Program-made: the position numbers and the translations under genes
Assembly: GCA_051453625.1 (NCBI GenBank)
Contig: JBOZIK010000001.1
Coordinates: forward strand, 204,533,483-204,597,482
Reading direction: 5' to 3'
Source: Welwitschia mirabilis
Lineage: Eukaryota > Gnetophyta > Gnetopsida > Welwitschiales
Length of the DNA: 64,000 nt
Notes under the pieces: generated by a model
The model's database searches: none
What the model saw: only the letters and a program-made list of their open reading frames with translations
What the model was told of the DNA's origin: nothing
Shown: positions 37,059 to 49,911 of the stretch, one piece after another
How positions within the stretch are numbered: position 1 is the stretch's first letter
Layout of the letters: every line of letters starts with the position of its first letter

Positions 37059-38552
37059 TGTTGTAACTCATATTTGTGTAAACACTACGTTCTCAAACAG
37101 ATCCTATGCATCATATATATATATATATATTGCATGACATAGAACTCTAATATAGATGGTAGTAACACAAATGTCATATTCTCATTAAAGATATAAGTGA
37201 GAAGAAAGAGAATTAATTTTAAAAATGAAACACTATGTATCCCTAAAGTAGAATGAAATAACAATGCAGAAGTAACAATGCAAATACACTATGCAAATGA
37301 AATGTAAGTCTAAACTAAATACAACTTCTGTTTGATTACCAAATCATACTATCATACAGATCAAACTTATATAATCTAGATCAATCAAAAAAATCCATTA
37401 CTAGATTAAAACCAAACTAAGATATCAAGTATGTTGAATAGAATAGGAAATTAATGCAAAGTTAATCTAATAAAAGGAAATGTAATGCACCTAAACTAAT
37501 AATGTCAACCTTAACAAAGATTGTCCTCATAATCTATTTCACCAAAGAAGTTGTCACAAAATAAAAATTAANNNNNNNNNNNNNNNNNNNNNACAAAATA
37601 AAAGATATAAAAGAAAAATAGTGTTTTAATTAAAAGTAAACCAACATTCATGTTACAAACTAGCATCAACTCAATGAAGGATATGTAGCCCAACACTAAA
37701 GAAGACATCTCTTTACAATAATAAGGGATGGATATTTAGCCTTCCAATATTTTATCATGATAATTTCCAATAAAAATAAAGATAAAAGTAGAGTTAAGAG
37801 CAGAGGAGTTATTTATTACAAAATAGATTCTAAAATTAGAAAAGACTAACAGACATGTGAATAACCCTAACAACTCTGCAAGNNNNNNNNNNNNNNNNNN
37901 NNNNNNNNNNNNNNNNNNNNNNNNNNNNNNNNNNNNNNNNNNNNNNNNNNNNNNNNNNNNNNNNNNNNNNNNNNNNNNNNNNATCAGGATAATTTCCAGT
38001 AAAAATAAAGATAAAAGTAGAGTTAAGGGTAGAGGAGGTATTTATTACAAAATAGACTCTAAAATTAGAAAAGACTAACAGACATGTGAATAACCCCAAC
38101 AACTATGCATGAAAGTATGAGATAATTGCTCAGAGTTTGGTGAAGTTTGGTACAACATTTATCTCAGGTGTCAACCTAATAGTCATCTAAATGTTAAAGG
38201 AGATAATTCTATGTCATAAGAGTTCCATGTTAGATGCTAGATTAATTCAGTTAGCATCCTCCTTAGCTTGAGTGTCCTTGTCATCTGTGTAGTCATCTAG
38301 ATGATGAGGTGGATGATAAGATTCTATAAAATTTTTCATGTATCGCATTAATCTCTTTATTTACACTATTTTTACTTTAGATAGAAAAATTAAAAATTGC
38401 TTTCAATGCTATAAAATGTAATAAAGATTGCATGCTTTTATGTCACTTATCTTAGCTATTCACTATCATTGAATTTTAACATACACCTATATAATGTCCT
38501 ATAAAACTACTCAAAATACCCTATTAAATACACATAATTTGATAGTACAACA
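37059..38552 (-). repeat. 3' LTR of the inner Athila-like element
   Basis: It starts TGTTGTAACTC and ends GTACAACA, with TG...CA ends. It aligns with 52469-54083 along its length: the (TA)n-flanked start, AACACTATGTATC, ATAATCTAGATCAATCAAAAAA, AAGACATCTCTTTA, GTCATCTGTGTAGTCATCTAGATGA and the end. It contains a 21-N gap (37572-37592), a 100-N gap (37883-37982) with duplicated flanks (37754-37882, 37983-38111) and an AT microsatellite at 37112-37130, so its length is inflated. Flanking bases AAAAA (left) and AATAT (right of the other LTR) do not form a clean 5-bp duplication. Confidence 0.8.
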
Positions 38553-38566
38553 TAGACCCCTACTTA
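38553..38566 (-). other. Polypurine tract of the inner Athila-like element
   Basis: On the minus strand AAGTAGGGGTCTA directly precedes the 3' LTR start TGTTGTAC. It is the equivalent of the tract at 122-140 on the plus strand and is the plus-strand primer of reverse transcription. Confidence 0.75.
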
Positions 38567-39330
38567 ACCTTGTCAGTCCTTGATAAAACTAGGTGAACAA
38601 CCACAAGTGTAAGTCAAATTATCTAACAATAAATCAACTAAGGAATCGTAAAATAAACTTAGAAAGATTTTGAAGAATCTTAGAATGTAAAAAAGAAAAA
38701 GTCAAAAATAGATAAGTGGACATTTCACTTGTGTGGTGCAACTAGTCATACAGTTGTCCTAGTGGTTGTCCAAAGAATGTAAGGGATGAGAAGCTAAAAA
38801 AATATTCTTACAATATAGAATCCTATGAAAAAAATTTTCAANNNNNNNNNNNNNNNNNNNNNNNNNNNNNNNNNNNNNNNNNNNNNNNNNNNNNNNNNNN
38901 NNNNNNNNNNNNNNNNNNNNNNNNNNNNNNNNNNNNNNNNNGTTGTCCAAAGAATGTAAGGGATGAGAAGCTAAAAAAATATTATTACAATATAGAATCC
39001 TATGAAAAAAATTTTCAAAAAAATAAACATTAAATATAATAATAATTAATAAGCCTCCACTAAAATTTATAATAGAAATAAGATAATTGTGAATAACACA
39101 AATAGTTCTCATCATGAAGTATAAAAAATGATATATAAAAGTATGCATGAAATCCAATAATAAAAATGTATGTCATGCTGATATTCAAAATAAGATATTT
39201 GAAAATATATATAATGAGTTTTATACAATAAATGAAGGGAAATATATAAAAATATAATGAGAAGTTACTCCCCTCATTAAGTTATGATGCATGCTCAAGA
39301 TCAGCAAGGAAATGGTGATCCAGTAATGTC
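38567..39330 (-). other. 3' untranslated part of the inner element
   Basis: Non-coding on inspection. A gap-flank duplication (38765-38841 with 38942-39018) creates an artefactual 132-aa minus-strand ORF at 38759-39157 made of a repeated segment plus N. Confidence 0.5.
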
Positions 39331-41260
39331 ATAATAGTTTACATGATTTTATCTTCATATACTTGCATTGTCTATGGGAGATCCACCATCACATTGCACT
39401 GTTGCACATTCACAAGCTACTTCTCAGTGTGTTGTACTCTTCTCTCAGCTATCTACATCCTTTGTTATAATGTAGAAATGCTTCGATTTATGATTTCTTT
39501 AATAGTCTTAGTGATCTATGTTAAGAGTAATTGAATCTGCTCAAGTAGNNNNNNNNNNNNNNNNNNNNNNNNNNNNNNNNNNNNNNNNNNNNNNNNNNNN
39601 NNNNNNNNNNNNNNNNNNNNNNNNNNNNNNNNNNNNNNNNNNNNNNNNNNNNNNNNNNNNNNNNNNNNNNNNNNNNNNNNNNNNNNNNNNNNNNNNNNNN
39701 NNNNNNNNNNNNNNNNNNNNNNNNNNNNNNNNNNNNNNNNNNNNNNNNNNNNNNNNNNNNNNNNNNNNNNNNNNNNNNNNNNNNNNNNNNNNNNNNNNNN
39801 NNNNNNNNNNNNNNNNNNNNNNNNNNNNNNNNNNNNNNNNNNNNNNNNNNNNNNNNNNNNNNNNNNNNNNNNNNNNNNNNNNNNNNNNNNNNNNNNNNNN
39901 NNNNNNNNNNNNNNNNNNNNNNNNNNNNNNNNNNNNNNNNNNNNNNNNNNNNNNNNNNNNNNNNNNNNNNNNNNNNNNNNNNNNNNNNNNNNNNNNNNNN
40001 NNNNNNNNNNNNNNNNNNNNNNNNNNNNNNNNNNNNNNNNNNNNNNNNNNNNNNNNNNNNNNNNNNNNNNNNNNNNNNNNNNNNNNNNNNNNNNNNNNNN
40101 NNNNNNNNNNNNNNNNNNNNNNNNNNNNNNNNNNNNNNNNNNNNNNNNNNNNNNNNNNNNNNNNNNNNNNNNNNNNNNNNNNNNNNNNNNNNNNNNNNNN
40201 NNNNNNNNNNNNNNNNNNNNNNNNNNNNNNNNNNNNNNNNNNNNNNNNNNNNNNNNNNNNNNNNNNNNNNNNNNNNNNNNNNNNNNNNNNNNNNNNNNNN
40301 NNNNNNNNNNNNNNNNNNNNNNNNNNNNNNNNNNNNNNNNNNNNNNNNNNNNNNNNNNNNNNNNNNNNNNNNNNNNNNNNNNNNNNNNNNNNNNNNNNNN
40401 NNNNNNNNNNNNNNNNNNNNNNNNNNNNNNNNNNNNNNNNNNNNNNNNNNNNNNNNNNNNNNNNNNNNNNNNNNNNNNNNNNNNNNNNNNNNNNNCATAT
40501 ACCTAGGTCTCTTCCATATAAATGTGGATAAGTTCATTTGCTCATCTTGCTTGACTAGTACTAGTATCTACAAGTGAGCTACTATAGCATGACTATCATG
40601 AAAAGATGAGCTGATGTTGTGAATCAGTCCTCTTTGTAAAATTTGATATGCAAGAGTCAACTGTGTCATCAAAACACCCTACCTATCTAATGTCAAATCT
40701 ACTAGTATATCTAATGTTATATCATGCATATGATACTGCTCTATCCCACTAGCTAGATGTACATGAACACTCCTAATACCATCAAGATCTATCACTATTG
40801 TAATGTGGTTTGGAATGAATGCAATCTCATGGCCCTAAATCATGACTATAATCATATCTACTTACTGTCCATGGAGATCAGGATGACGCTCTATGTGCAT
40901 GATGTCATAGGATTCCCTAGTCTTAGATATGTAGTATTTGTCCTATACAACTAAGATCCACTAGAGCTATAAGTCTATGAGCCTCTAATCTACCTTTGGC
41001 TCTAAGAGACTCATGAAATCCTAGAAGTATCTCTCAACATGGATAGTAATCATTTAGATAATAAGAGATCCAGCATATTGAGGTGGGTGAAGCACTAGCT
41101 CTGCATCCTTGATCTTTGGTGGTGCTAGTGGTCCCATCTCCTATTCAACAGCTTTAGCCTTAGCATCATCTTATCTAGCTCTATGTGTGTATGGCCTACT
41201 CAATCATAAATATGCAGTATGTCCTATAACATTTGGTGGATATAACTAAAATATGTTACA
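39330..41260 (-). pseudogene. 3' extra ORF of the inner element (env-like position)
   Basis: It is richer in G and C than its surroundings and reads well on the minus strand with few stops: EMGPLAPPKIKDAELVLHPP, then YFISKTRESYDIMHIERHP, GHEIAFIPNHITIVIDLDGI, QYHMHDITLDILVDLTL, LMTQLTLAYQILQRGLIHNI, KQDEQMNLSTFIWKRPR. A 947-N gap (39549-40495) removes the middle. The far end (39340-39548) reads LLEQIQLLL, IIKEIINRSI, AERRVQHTEK, suggesting a C-terminal coiled coil. The middle blocks resemble the plant 'putative transposon protein' domain common in Athila-type elements. It lies after integrase, where env-like ORFs occur. No function is claimed. Confidence 0.5.
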
Positions 41261-44200
41261 TAGATGCTCAAAATGACCACAAAAATTGGTTTAAAAGTGT
41301 GTAAATATTGTGAAAATATGTCTTTTCCCCTTTAAAATTGTCAATATGTTTTGTATTGCCTAGTCATGTGAAGAAAAAATGTAAGAGAAATTGTATTTTA
41401 GGTAGGCCTCACATAAGGTTAAAAATAAAAGTTCTTAAATGAAAAATTTAATCCACTAGAATTGTATAACACATTATACTAATCAATTTACACTAAAGAA
41501 GCACTATGTTTCAACTTACAATTTGTGATAAAATGAGTTTTGAAGTTAAAATCCTACTTCTACCTCATAAAACACACCAATCATCATATTTTTTAAAATA
41601 TGTGGCAAAAATAAGATTTGTAAGTTTTTAATTGAAAATCTAAAAAAACTAAATACCATATAAAAAGTACATGTTAAAAAGTTAATAAATAGAATAAAAA
41701 ATTGAAAAAAATAAAGAAGAGAAAAACATACCTCATTTTTGAAAATTTGCTGAATATGGAAATTTGGTGGATAAATTTTGTAAGGATAAGTTCTAGCACA
41801 TTGGCAAGAATCAGAGGCATCCTCATCTCTTGAGANNNNNNNNNNATAGAAAAAAATTAATAGAGAATTAAAAAAAAGTGGAAAATAAATTGACATCATG
41901 ACTTTATTACACCATCATCTAGTCCATTGTCTAAATAATGTTGTATGGATGAATACGTGGATGATGAGATTTTGAAAAAAAATCTCAAAAATAAAAATGT
42001 CAGTCAAGCAAGTTAGGCTCATATATCAGTATAAATATTATAGAATATATCAAAATGTTTCAAAAAAGAGGAAATGAAGAAAAGTAATAACAAATTAAGA
42101 TGATGAGAAAAANNNNNNNNNNNNNNNNNNNNNNNNNNNNNNNNNNNNNNNNNNNNNNNNNNNNNNNNNNNNNNNNNNNNNNNNNNNNNNNNNNNNNNNN
42201 NNNNNNNNNNNNNNNNNNNNNNNNNNNNNNNNNNNNNNNNNNNNNNNNNNNNNNNNNNNNNNNNNNNNNNNNNNNNNNNNNNNNNNNNNNNNNNNNNNNN
42301 NNNNNNNNNNNNNNNNNNNNNNNNNNNNNNNNNNNNNNNNNNNNNNNNNNNNNNNNNNNNNNNNNNNNNNNNNNNNNNNNNNNNNNNNNNNNNNNNNNNN
42401 NNNNNNNNNNNNNNNNNNNNNNNNNNNNNNNNNNNNNNNNNNNNNNNNNNNNNNNNNNNNNNNNGAGAATAGAAAAAAATAATAGAGAATTAAAAAAATG
42501 TGGAAAATAAATTGACACCATGACTTTATTACACCATCATCTAGTCCATTATCTAAATAATTTTGTATGGATGACTACATCGATGATGAGATTTTGAAAA
42601 AAAATCTCAAAAATAAAAATGTCAATCAAGAAAGTTAGGCTCATATATCAGTGTAAATATTATAGAATATATCAAAATGTTTCGAAAAAGAGGAAATGAA
42701 GAAAAGTCATAACAAATTAAGATGATGAGAAAAACATAAAATAAATGAAAAAATAGTTCGATGAAAACATATTAAATTAGGTTAAAACCTATCAAAAAAC
42801 ACTAGACAAATGTACTCAAAGAAAAGAATAAATAATAAAAAGTGTAAAAGTTCAAAAGATATAAAGGAATCTCATAAATATCATTAAGCATAAAATATTA
42901 TTATTTGATTAAAATGCTAAAATAAAATTAATGTGATATTGAAAGAAATGCTATGAATAATAATAAGAAAACTACTAAATTATAAGGTCCTAAGTAAGGA
43001 AGAGAAAGTACAAAAACAACTTTGAAATAACAAACTAAAGAAAAAGTAGAATAAACATGAACACAAGAAACATGAAGAAAATAGTTTATCTATCCTAAAT
43101 TCTAATCTATTAAAATGTATCAAATTTATAAAGTTTCATTTAAAAAAGTAGTAACTATGATGACATCAAAGATTACGTTCCTAGGATAATGAATGATAAG
43201 ATTAAAAGCTACTGAAAAATGAACTTACTTATTCACACCTCAAAACACACCCAAATCCTAAAAAGTGAAATAATCATGTGGAAATACTAAGAGTTTAGGA
43301 AATAAGCACTACCTTTGATGATACTTAGAACATCACTAATTCCATATCCTCAAAGTTTATTATAACTTTTCAAGATGAGTGGATTATAGCCATGGTCAGA
43401 AAAGTAAAGACTTGCAAAGCATAACCACTTAACTTCCCAATGAATTTACCACATCTACCAACACTACGAAAGGTTTCTTTTGGAAAAATTTACCTCGATA
43501 TACTAGGGTATCATCATGACCATGTATTTTTATCATAAATACAATAGATTATGATCATTATATTCTTTCTTCCTTTTTTTAAATAATAACATGAATAATT
43601 TCTACATGATCACACATTCAAAAAGATGTAGGTGAATAAGTAAGATAAAAGAAAAGAACATAGCTAAACAACCAAAGACCTCATACCATTGAAAATGGAT
43701 AAAAGAACCAAGGCATATTACTTCAAAATGAAGTTCATAGGTATGGGAATGTCTTAATATTGCATGAATCTGATTTTATCACTATAAAATTCCCAAGTAT
43801 GAATACTAATCATGGAAACTTAATAAAAAAAACACATAAGTAAAGTTTATAAGATGATTAAATGACATCATAATATCCATCAAATGAATAAGCTAAGAGA
43901 GAAATCAGATAATGATAGGGTGGAAGTCCTCCTCATTGAGAAAGACCTTAAAAACAATTGCTTCTATCATGTTTAAGATTGCATCAAAATATTTTTCATA
44001 TATTTTTATCCTTTGTCNNNNNNNNNNNNNNNNNNNNNNNNNNNNNNNNNNNNNNNNNNNNNNNNNNNNNNNNNNNNNNNNNNNNNNNNNNNNNNNNNNN
44101 NNNNNNNNNNNNNNNNNNNNNNNTCTTATCTAAAAGATACACTATAGTATTATATAAAAGGACAAGTTAATCGGATTCAAACTTTTTATGAAGTAACTTC

Positions 44201-44470
44201 CTATTATGTTTGAACTTAGTTTGGGATTTGTAAATTAGTTAATGATGGATAGGATAAGTACATTTTTAATTTAGGTAATTAAGTTGGACTAATATATGTT
44301 TAGGATTCTCATGAAGTTCTACAAGATTAAGTTAATGAGAAGAATGATAAGGGTTATTACATACATCAATAGGTAAAACACAAACTTTTCCATATAAAAG
44401 TTTGAAAAGTGAAAAAATAAGAGAATTATGCCAACTAGTATGTTAAGCTTAAAAAACATCATTAAGCTTA
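41261..44470 (-). other. Spacer between integrase and 3' ORF of the inner element
   Basis: AT-rich and non-coding on inspection. It contains a gap-flank duplication of ~266 bases (41846-42112 and 42469-42734 around a 352-N gap), each copy with an ACACCATCATCTAGTCCATT segment related to the family's palindromic motif. Other gaps are at 41836-41845 (10 N) and 44018-44123 (106 N). Confidence 0.5.
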
Positions 44471-44479
44471 GAAGTGTAA

Positions 44480-45900
44480 TATTTCATAGAAATAAGTTTT
44501 TATAGCATTTTCTTAATTTCTCTATTTGCATTTTTAGCTTAGCCATTGGTTTGTGGATGATAAGAGCAAGCTACTATATGTTCTATTCCATTGGATAAAA
44601 GAGACTTTTAGAAAAGTTAATTAAGAAAATAAATTTCTTGATCACTAATAATAATATTAGGAAAATAGAAACATTGAAAAACATGAGTGTTAAGAAAAGT
44701 ACAAATAGTTCAAGCATCATTCATAGAAGTAGGAATATCTTCAATCCATTTAGTAATATAATTAACAACCACTAAAATGTAGTTCTTATCATGGGAAGGT
44801 GCTTTAATAGGGCCTATAAAATCAATTCCTAATAATTAAAACATTCACACTCAAGAATAAGATTAAAGAACATTTCTTAAAAATGAATAAGATTGCCATA
44901 ATGTTAACAAGTATCACACCTTCTAGCAAAATCANNNNNNNNNNNNNNNNNNNNNNNNNNNNNNNNNNNNNNNNNNNNNNNNNNNNNNNNNNNNNNNNNN
45001 NNNNNNNNNNNNNNNNNNNNNNNNNNNNNNNNNNNNNNNNNNNNNNNNNNNNNNNNNNNNNNNNNNNNNNNNNNNNNNNNNNNNNNNNNNNNNNNNNNNN
45101 NNNNNNNNNNNNNNNNNNNNNNNNNNNNNNNNNNNNNNNNNNNNNNNNNNNNNNNNNNNNNNNNNNNNNNNNNNNNNNNNNNNNNNNNNNNNNNNNNNNN
45201 NNNNNNNNNNNNNNNNNNNNNNNNNNNNNNNNNNNNNNNNNNNNNNNNNNNNNNNNNNNNNNNNNNNNNNNNNNNNNNNNNNNNNNNNNNNNNNNNNNNN
45301 NNNNNNNNNNNNNNNNNNNNNNNNNNNNNNNNNNNNNNNNNNNNNNNNNNNNNNNNNNNNNNNNNNNNNNNNNNNNNNNNNNNNNNNNNNNNNNNNNNNN
45401 NNNNNNNNNNNNNNNNNNNNNNNNNNNNNNNNATTTCTTAAAAATGAATAAGATTGCCATAATGTTAACAAGCATTACACCTTCTAGTAAAATCAAAAGA
45501 ATCCTAAAAAATACTAGACCAATAAATATCAAAGTAAAGGATTTTTATAGCTATTTTTTATCTACTAAAATGCCTTTATGAATACTACCATAGTAAAGAT
45601 GAAGGATGCCAGATTTTTCTCATTTAGGCATGTATTTTCACATGATTTAATATTTGCACTTANNNNNNNNNNNNNNNNNNNNNNNNNNNNNNNNNNNNNN
45701 NNNNNNNNNNNNNNNNNNNNNNNNNNNNNNNNNNNNNNNNNNNNNNNNNNNNNNNNNNNNNNCTTTATGAATACTACCATAGTAAAGATGAAGGATGACA
45801 GATTTTTCTCATTTAGGCATGTATTTTCACATGATTTAATATTTGCACTTATGATAAATATATGGATTTATTCATTCATAATCACCTATTCTATAGAAAA
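44480..45900 (-). pseudogene. Inner element integrase relic
   Basis: The minus-strand core is clear: GIDFIGPIKAPSHDKNYILV (first catalytic Asp near 44815), NYITKWIEDIP, FLNTHVFQCFYFPNIIISDQ (second Asp near 44640), then NGIEHIVACSYHPQTNG and AKNANREIKKML, where the catalytic Glu belongs just before the final Ile-Lys run. This is the D-D-35-E layout. The zinc-binding region is at 45860-45420 and includes YGNL. A 498-N gap (44935-45432, flanks repeated at 44872-44934 and 45433-45495) and a 100-N gap (45663-45762, flanks 45574-45662 and 45763-45851) break it. Confidence 0.88.
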
Positions 45901-45939
45901 AGGATTTTCTTTAATTATAAGTTCAATGTTTTGATATTT

Positions 45940-47689
45940 TCATAGTAACAATGTAATTAATAATATCAGCATACCAAGAAGGATGATGAGTAGAAGATAT
46001 GACAAAATATTATTCATCTGGAAAAAAATCATTAATTATAAGATCATCAAAAGAGGAACAAAGACATGATAAATGATAGGCTACACTATTATACTTTCTT
46101 ACTTTATCAATGATGATTAAATTAAATTATTACATGTAAAGTATCTATCTAATAAATCTATTACTAAAACATTTCTTAGTTATGAGGTATCTAATTATTG
46201 CATAGTCGACATAAACATTTGTAGAAAAGCCTAAAAGATAATATCTAAGTGTATAAAAACAAAAAAAAACATTTCTTTTTTTATAGTATTATAACTCATT
46301 TGAGTTTTAGACAAAGTTTTACAATGATAAGATATAACCTTAAGATCATGTTCACATTTTTATCTAAGCTTCCCACCCATGACAAGTTACTAACATTACA
46401 CATTATCTTAAAATATTTCTTCCAATTAGGTCTTATTACAATATGTATACTTTTATCTTTAAGTGTATCAAAAGAAAGCTAACAAGATTTATTGTAATTA
46501 AATTTAGCTTCTTTTTTTAAATAATGAGTGAAGGTATTTATTGATTTTTACATACCTTAAATAAAGCAATGATAAAAATCACAATGACTTAGGAAGGATC
46601 GGCCTTGTTTTACATTTGTTAGAGTAGTTACATTTTTAATGATGCTGACTTTTTTAGGATTCATCCTAATTCCTTTATCAAAAATGTGATGACCTCAGAC
46701 AATTCCATTTTTAACTAAAAAGAAACTTTTCTCTCAACTGAACTATACACTACTAGTAATGCATCNNNNNNNNNNNNNNNNNNNNNNNNNNNNNNNNNNN
46801 NNNNNNNNNNNNNNNNNNNNNNNNNNNNNNNNNNNNNNNNNNNNNNNNNNNNNNNNNNNNNNNNNTCATAGTAATAATGTAATTAATAATATCAGCATAC
46901 CAAGAAGGATGATGAGTAGAAGATATGACAAAATATTATTCATTTGAAAAAGAATCATTAATTATAAGATCATCAAAAGAGGAACAAATACATGATAAAT
47001 GATAGACTACACTATTATACTTTCTTAATTTATTAATGATGATCAAATTAAATTATTACATGTAAAGTATCTACCTAATAAATCTAGTACTAAAACATTT
47101 CTTAGTTATGAGGTATCTAATTGTTGCATAGTCAATATAAACATTTATAGAAAAGCCTAAAAGATAATATCTAAGTGTATAAAAACAAAAAAAACATTTC
47201 TTTTTTTGTAGTATTGTAACTCATTTGAGTTTAGACAAAGTTTTACTATGATAAGATATAACCTTAAGATCATGTTCATATTTTTATCCAAGCTTCCCAC
47301 CCATGACAAGTTACTAAAATTACACGTTATATTAAAATCTTTATTCCAATTAGGTCTTATTACAAAAGGTATACTTTTATCTTTAAGTGTATCAAAAGCA
47401 AGCTAACAAGATTCATTGTCATTAAATTTAGCTTATTTTTTTAAATAATGAGTGAAGGAATTTATTGATTTTTACATACCTTAAATAAAGCATTGATAAA
47501 AATCACAATGACTAAGGAAGGATCAACCTTGTTTTACATTTGTTAGAGTAGTTACGTTTTTAATGATGCTGAATTTTTTAGGATTTATCCTAATTCCTTT
47601 ATCAAAAACGTGATGACCTAAGACAATTCCATTGTCAACTAAAAAGAAATTTTTCTCTCAACTTAACTGTACACTACTAGTAATGCATC
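45940..47689 (-). repeat. Gap-flank duplication covering RNase H and part of RT (~825 bp)
   Basis: 45940-46765 ends at a 100-N gap and is repeated as 46866-47689. The copies are near-identical, with scattered transitions and small indels. RNase H and the RT thumb therefore appear twice although the element surely has one of each. Confidence 0.88.
46866..47500 (-). pseudogene. Inner element RNase H relic
   Basis: Minus-strand blocks: AFDTLKDKSIPFVIRPNWN, then FINVYIDYATIRYLITKKCFSTRFIR (the TDHAALKYL-like strand, with Asp kept in IDY) and HLSCICSSFDDLIINDSF, leading into a segment typical of the RNase H-integrase junction. A second copy at 45940-46570 is the assembly duplicate. Confidence 0.8.
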
Positions 47690-48240
47690 TATCAAGGACT
47701 TTCTTTAACCTTTCTAAAATTTGTTCAAATTTTTCATCATGGATTGAGAACTCATCCATAAAAATTTCTATATGCATCATTGCACATTGAAAAGTACCAA
47801 GAGCATTGTAAAGTTCAAAAGCATATGTTTAAAAGAAAAAGTTTCAAAATATGAACTAAAGTAGTTTTAGCTTAATTCTCACTAGTAATGCAAACTAAAT
47901 TTTAATCACTATACCCATTAAAAAATAATAAAAAGCATGTTCTTGGATTCTATCAAGTATTTGGTTGAGGAAAGATAAAGGACAATGATCTTTCTTAGTT
48001 ACTTCATTTAATTTTATAAAATCAATACACATTTTTTATTTCCACCTTTCTTAGGCACTATTATAAAAGGACTAACCCACTCACTATCAGCTATGGCATA
48101 AATAATTTCAATGTCCATTAATTTAATGATTTCCTCTTTTACAACTTATCTAATAGCTAAATTTAGTCTATATTAGGATTGCTTAATAGATTTTTAATTA
48201 CCCTCAAGGTAGATTTTATGCTAAATAATATAGATAGGAA
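47500..48240 (-). pseudogene. Inner element reverse transcriptase relic
   Basis: Minus-strand reading from 48225: HKIYLEGN, VVKEEIIKLMDIEIIYAIAD, SEWVSPFIIVPKKGGN (all one frame with a few stops), then CIDF and KLNEVTK, KDHCPLSFLNQILDRIQ. The palm follows: LYNALGTFQCAMM and IEIFMDEFSI with the box FMDE at 47751-47762 (family FMDD, so one Asp is Glu), EKFEQILERLKKVLDRC, and NGIVLGHHVFDKGIRINPKK. Several blocks are intact over 20 or more residues, making this one of the best-preserved domains in the window. Confidence 0.92.
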
Positions 48241-48452
48241 TGATTATTAAATCTCTATGGGATCAAAGAAATGCATTAACATTAGTTTTCAAAAGTAAGA
48301 TTAAAATTGACTCTTCTTTAGGGGAAAGATTTTTATTTATTATGAGATATTTGTTATAATCATCATACAAGAAGATATATTTTTCTCCACTTAGTAAAGG
48401 TTTTTAGATTTAAATTAAGCTTTTTATTTTCTTTTAAATTTTTATCAAAATT

Positions 48453-49911
48453 ATCTACCACCTCAGACTATCATCTAGATAGCAGTAGTGGATGACATCC
48501 ATTAAAATAAGAAATCTTTGTTTTATTAAAATTTTTGGCATCTACATAATTCATAATTTTAGTTTTTCTAATCTCTTGATCAAAATAGATAGTTCCTAGA
48601 TGCTCATAGTTAAGTTTATCATCATTGAAAGCTTTTACGGTTTTCATNNNNNNNNNNNNNNNNNNNNNNNNNNNNNNNNNNNNNNNNNNNNNNNNNNNNN
48701 NNNNNNNNNNNNNNNNNNNNNNNNNNNNNNNNNNNNNNNNNNNNNNNATGCTCATAGTTAAGTTTATCATCATTGAAAGCTTTTACGGTTTTCATTTTAA
48801 GTGGATCATTAAATAAGATTAGCTCATGAAGCATTAATCATCTTTTCTCAAGTGGATGATGCTATAAAAATAAACTAGATTTAATTTCTTCTTTAGCATT
48901 TAATTAGTCACCTAAATCATTTTCAACAACATCAAATACTCTAGTAGTAAACTTCTTATTTCTTAAGTATTTCATCATTCTAGTTTTGGTATCAATAATA
49001 TAATGAGTTATTATATAAAAATCTCTACCTAGAAGTGGATAACATACATTATGCTCAACTTCAATTACAACCACATATATAGGATATAATTCTTCTTCAA
49101 TTTTAATTACTAAATCTTTAATTAATCCTAAAGGTTTCTTTACTAATGTATATGCTAATTTTAAGATAATTCTTGTAAGCTAAATTCTACTCTTCAACCC
49201 AAGACANNNNNNNNNNNNNNNNNNNNNNNNNNNNNNNNNNNNNNNNNNNNNNNNNNNNNNNNNNNNNNNNNNNNNNNNNNNNNNNNNNNNNNNNNNNNNN
49301 NNNNNNATCTATCAACTCAGACTATCATCTAGATAGTAGTAGTGGATGAGATCCATCGAAATAAGAAATCTTTGGTTTATTCAAATTTTTGACATCTACA
49401 TAATTTATAATTTTAGTTTTTCTACTCTCTTGATCGAAATAGTTAGTTCCTTGATGCTCATAATTAAGTTTATCATCATTGAAAGCTTTTACATTTTCCA
49501 TTTTAAGTGGATCATTAAATAGGATTAGCCCATAAACAATTAATCATCTTTTCTCAAGTGGATGATGCTGTAAAATAAACTAGATTTAATTTCTTCTTTA
49601 ACATTTAATTAATTACCTAAATCATTTTCAACAACATCAAATACTCTAGTAGTAAACTTCTTATTTCTTAAGTATTTCATCATTCTAGTTCTGGTATCAA
49701 TAATATAATGAGTTGTTATATAAAAATCTCTACCTAGAAGTGGATAAAATCCATTATGATCAACTTCAATTACAAACACATCTATAGGATAGAATTATTC
49801 TTCAATTTTAATTACTAAATCTTTGATTAATCCTAAAGGTTTCTTTACTAATGTATTTACTAATTTTAAGACAATTCTTGTAAGCTAAATTCTACTCTTC
49901 AACCCAAGTCA
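48453..49911 (-). repeat. Gap-flank duplication covering protease C-terminus and linker
   Basis: 48453-49206 and 49307-49911 carry the same sequence on either side of a 100-N gap. The left copy holds an extra internal 100-N gap with its own identical 48-base flanks (48600-48647, 48748-48795). This is nested assembly duplication. Confidence 0.88.

Noticed and set aside
38759-39157. 132-aa minus-strand ORF with a repeated segment, as a repeat protein
   Set aside because: The repeat is the gap-flank duplication (38765-38841 and 38942-39018) joined by N codons.
39518-40537. Very long open frames on both strands
   Set aside because: They consist almost wholly of undetermined bases (947 N) with a few real codons at the ends. 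The same applies to the frames at 31590-32111, 42060-42521 and 44822-45581.
40757-40954. 65-aa plus-strand ORF as a gene
   Set aside because: It is the shadow of the minus-strand 3' ORF of the inner element, which reads with family-like blocks and stops only at Gln-type positions.
46249-46482. 77-aa plus-strand ORF
   Set aside because: Antisense shadow of the duplicated RNase H region of the inner element. The plus-strand ORF at 51317-51562 is likewise antisense to gag.
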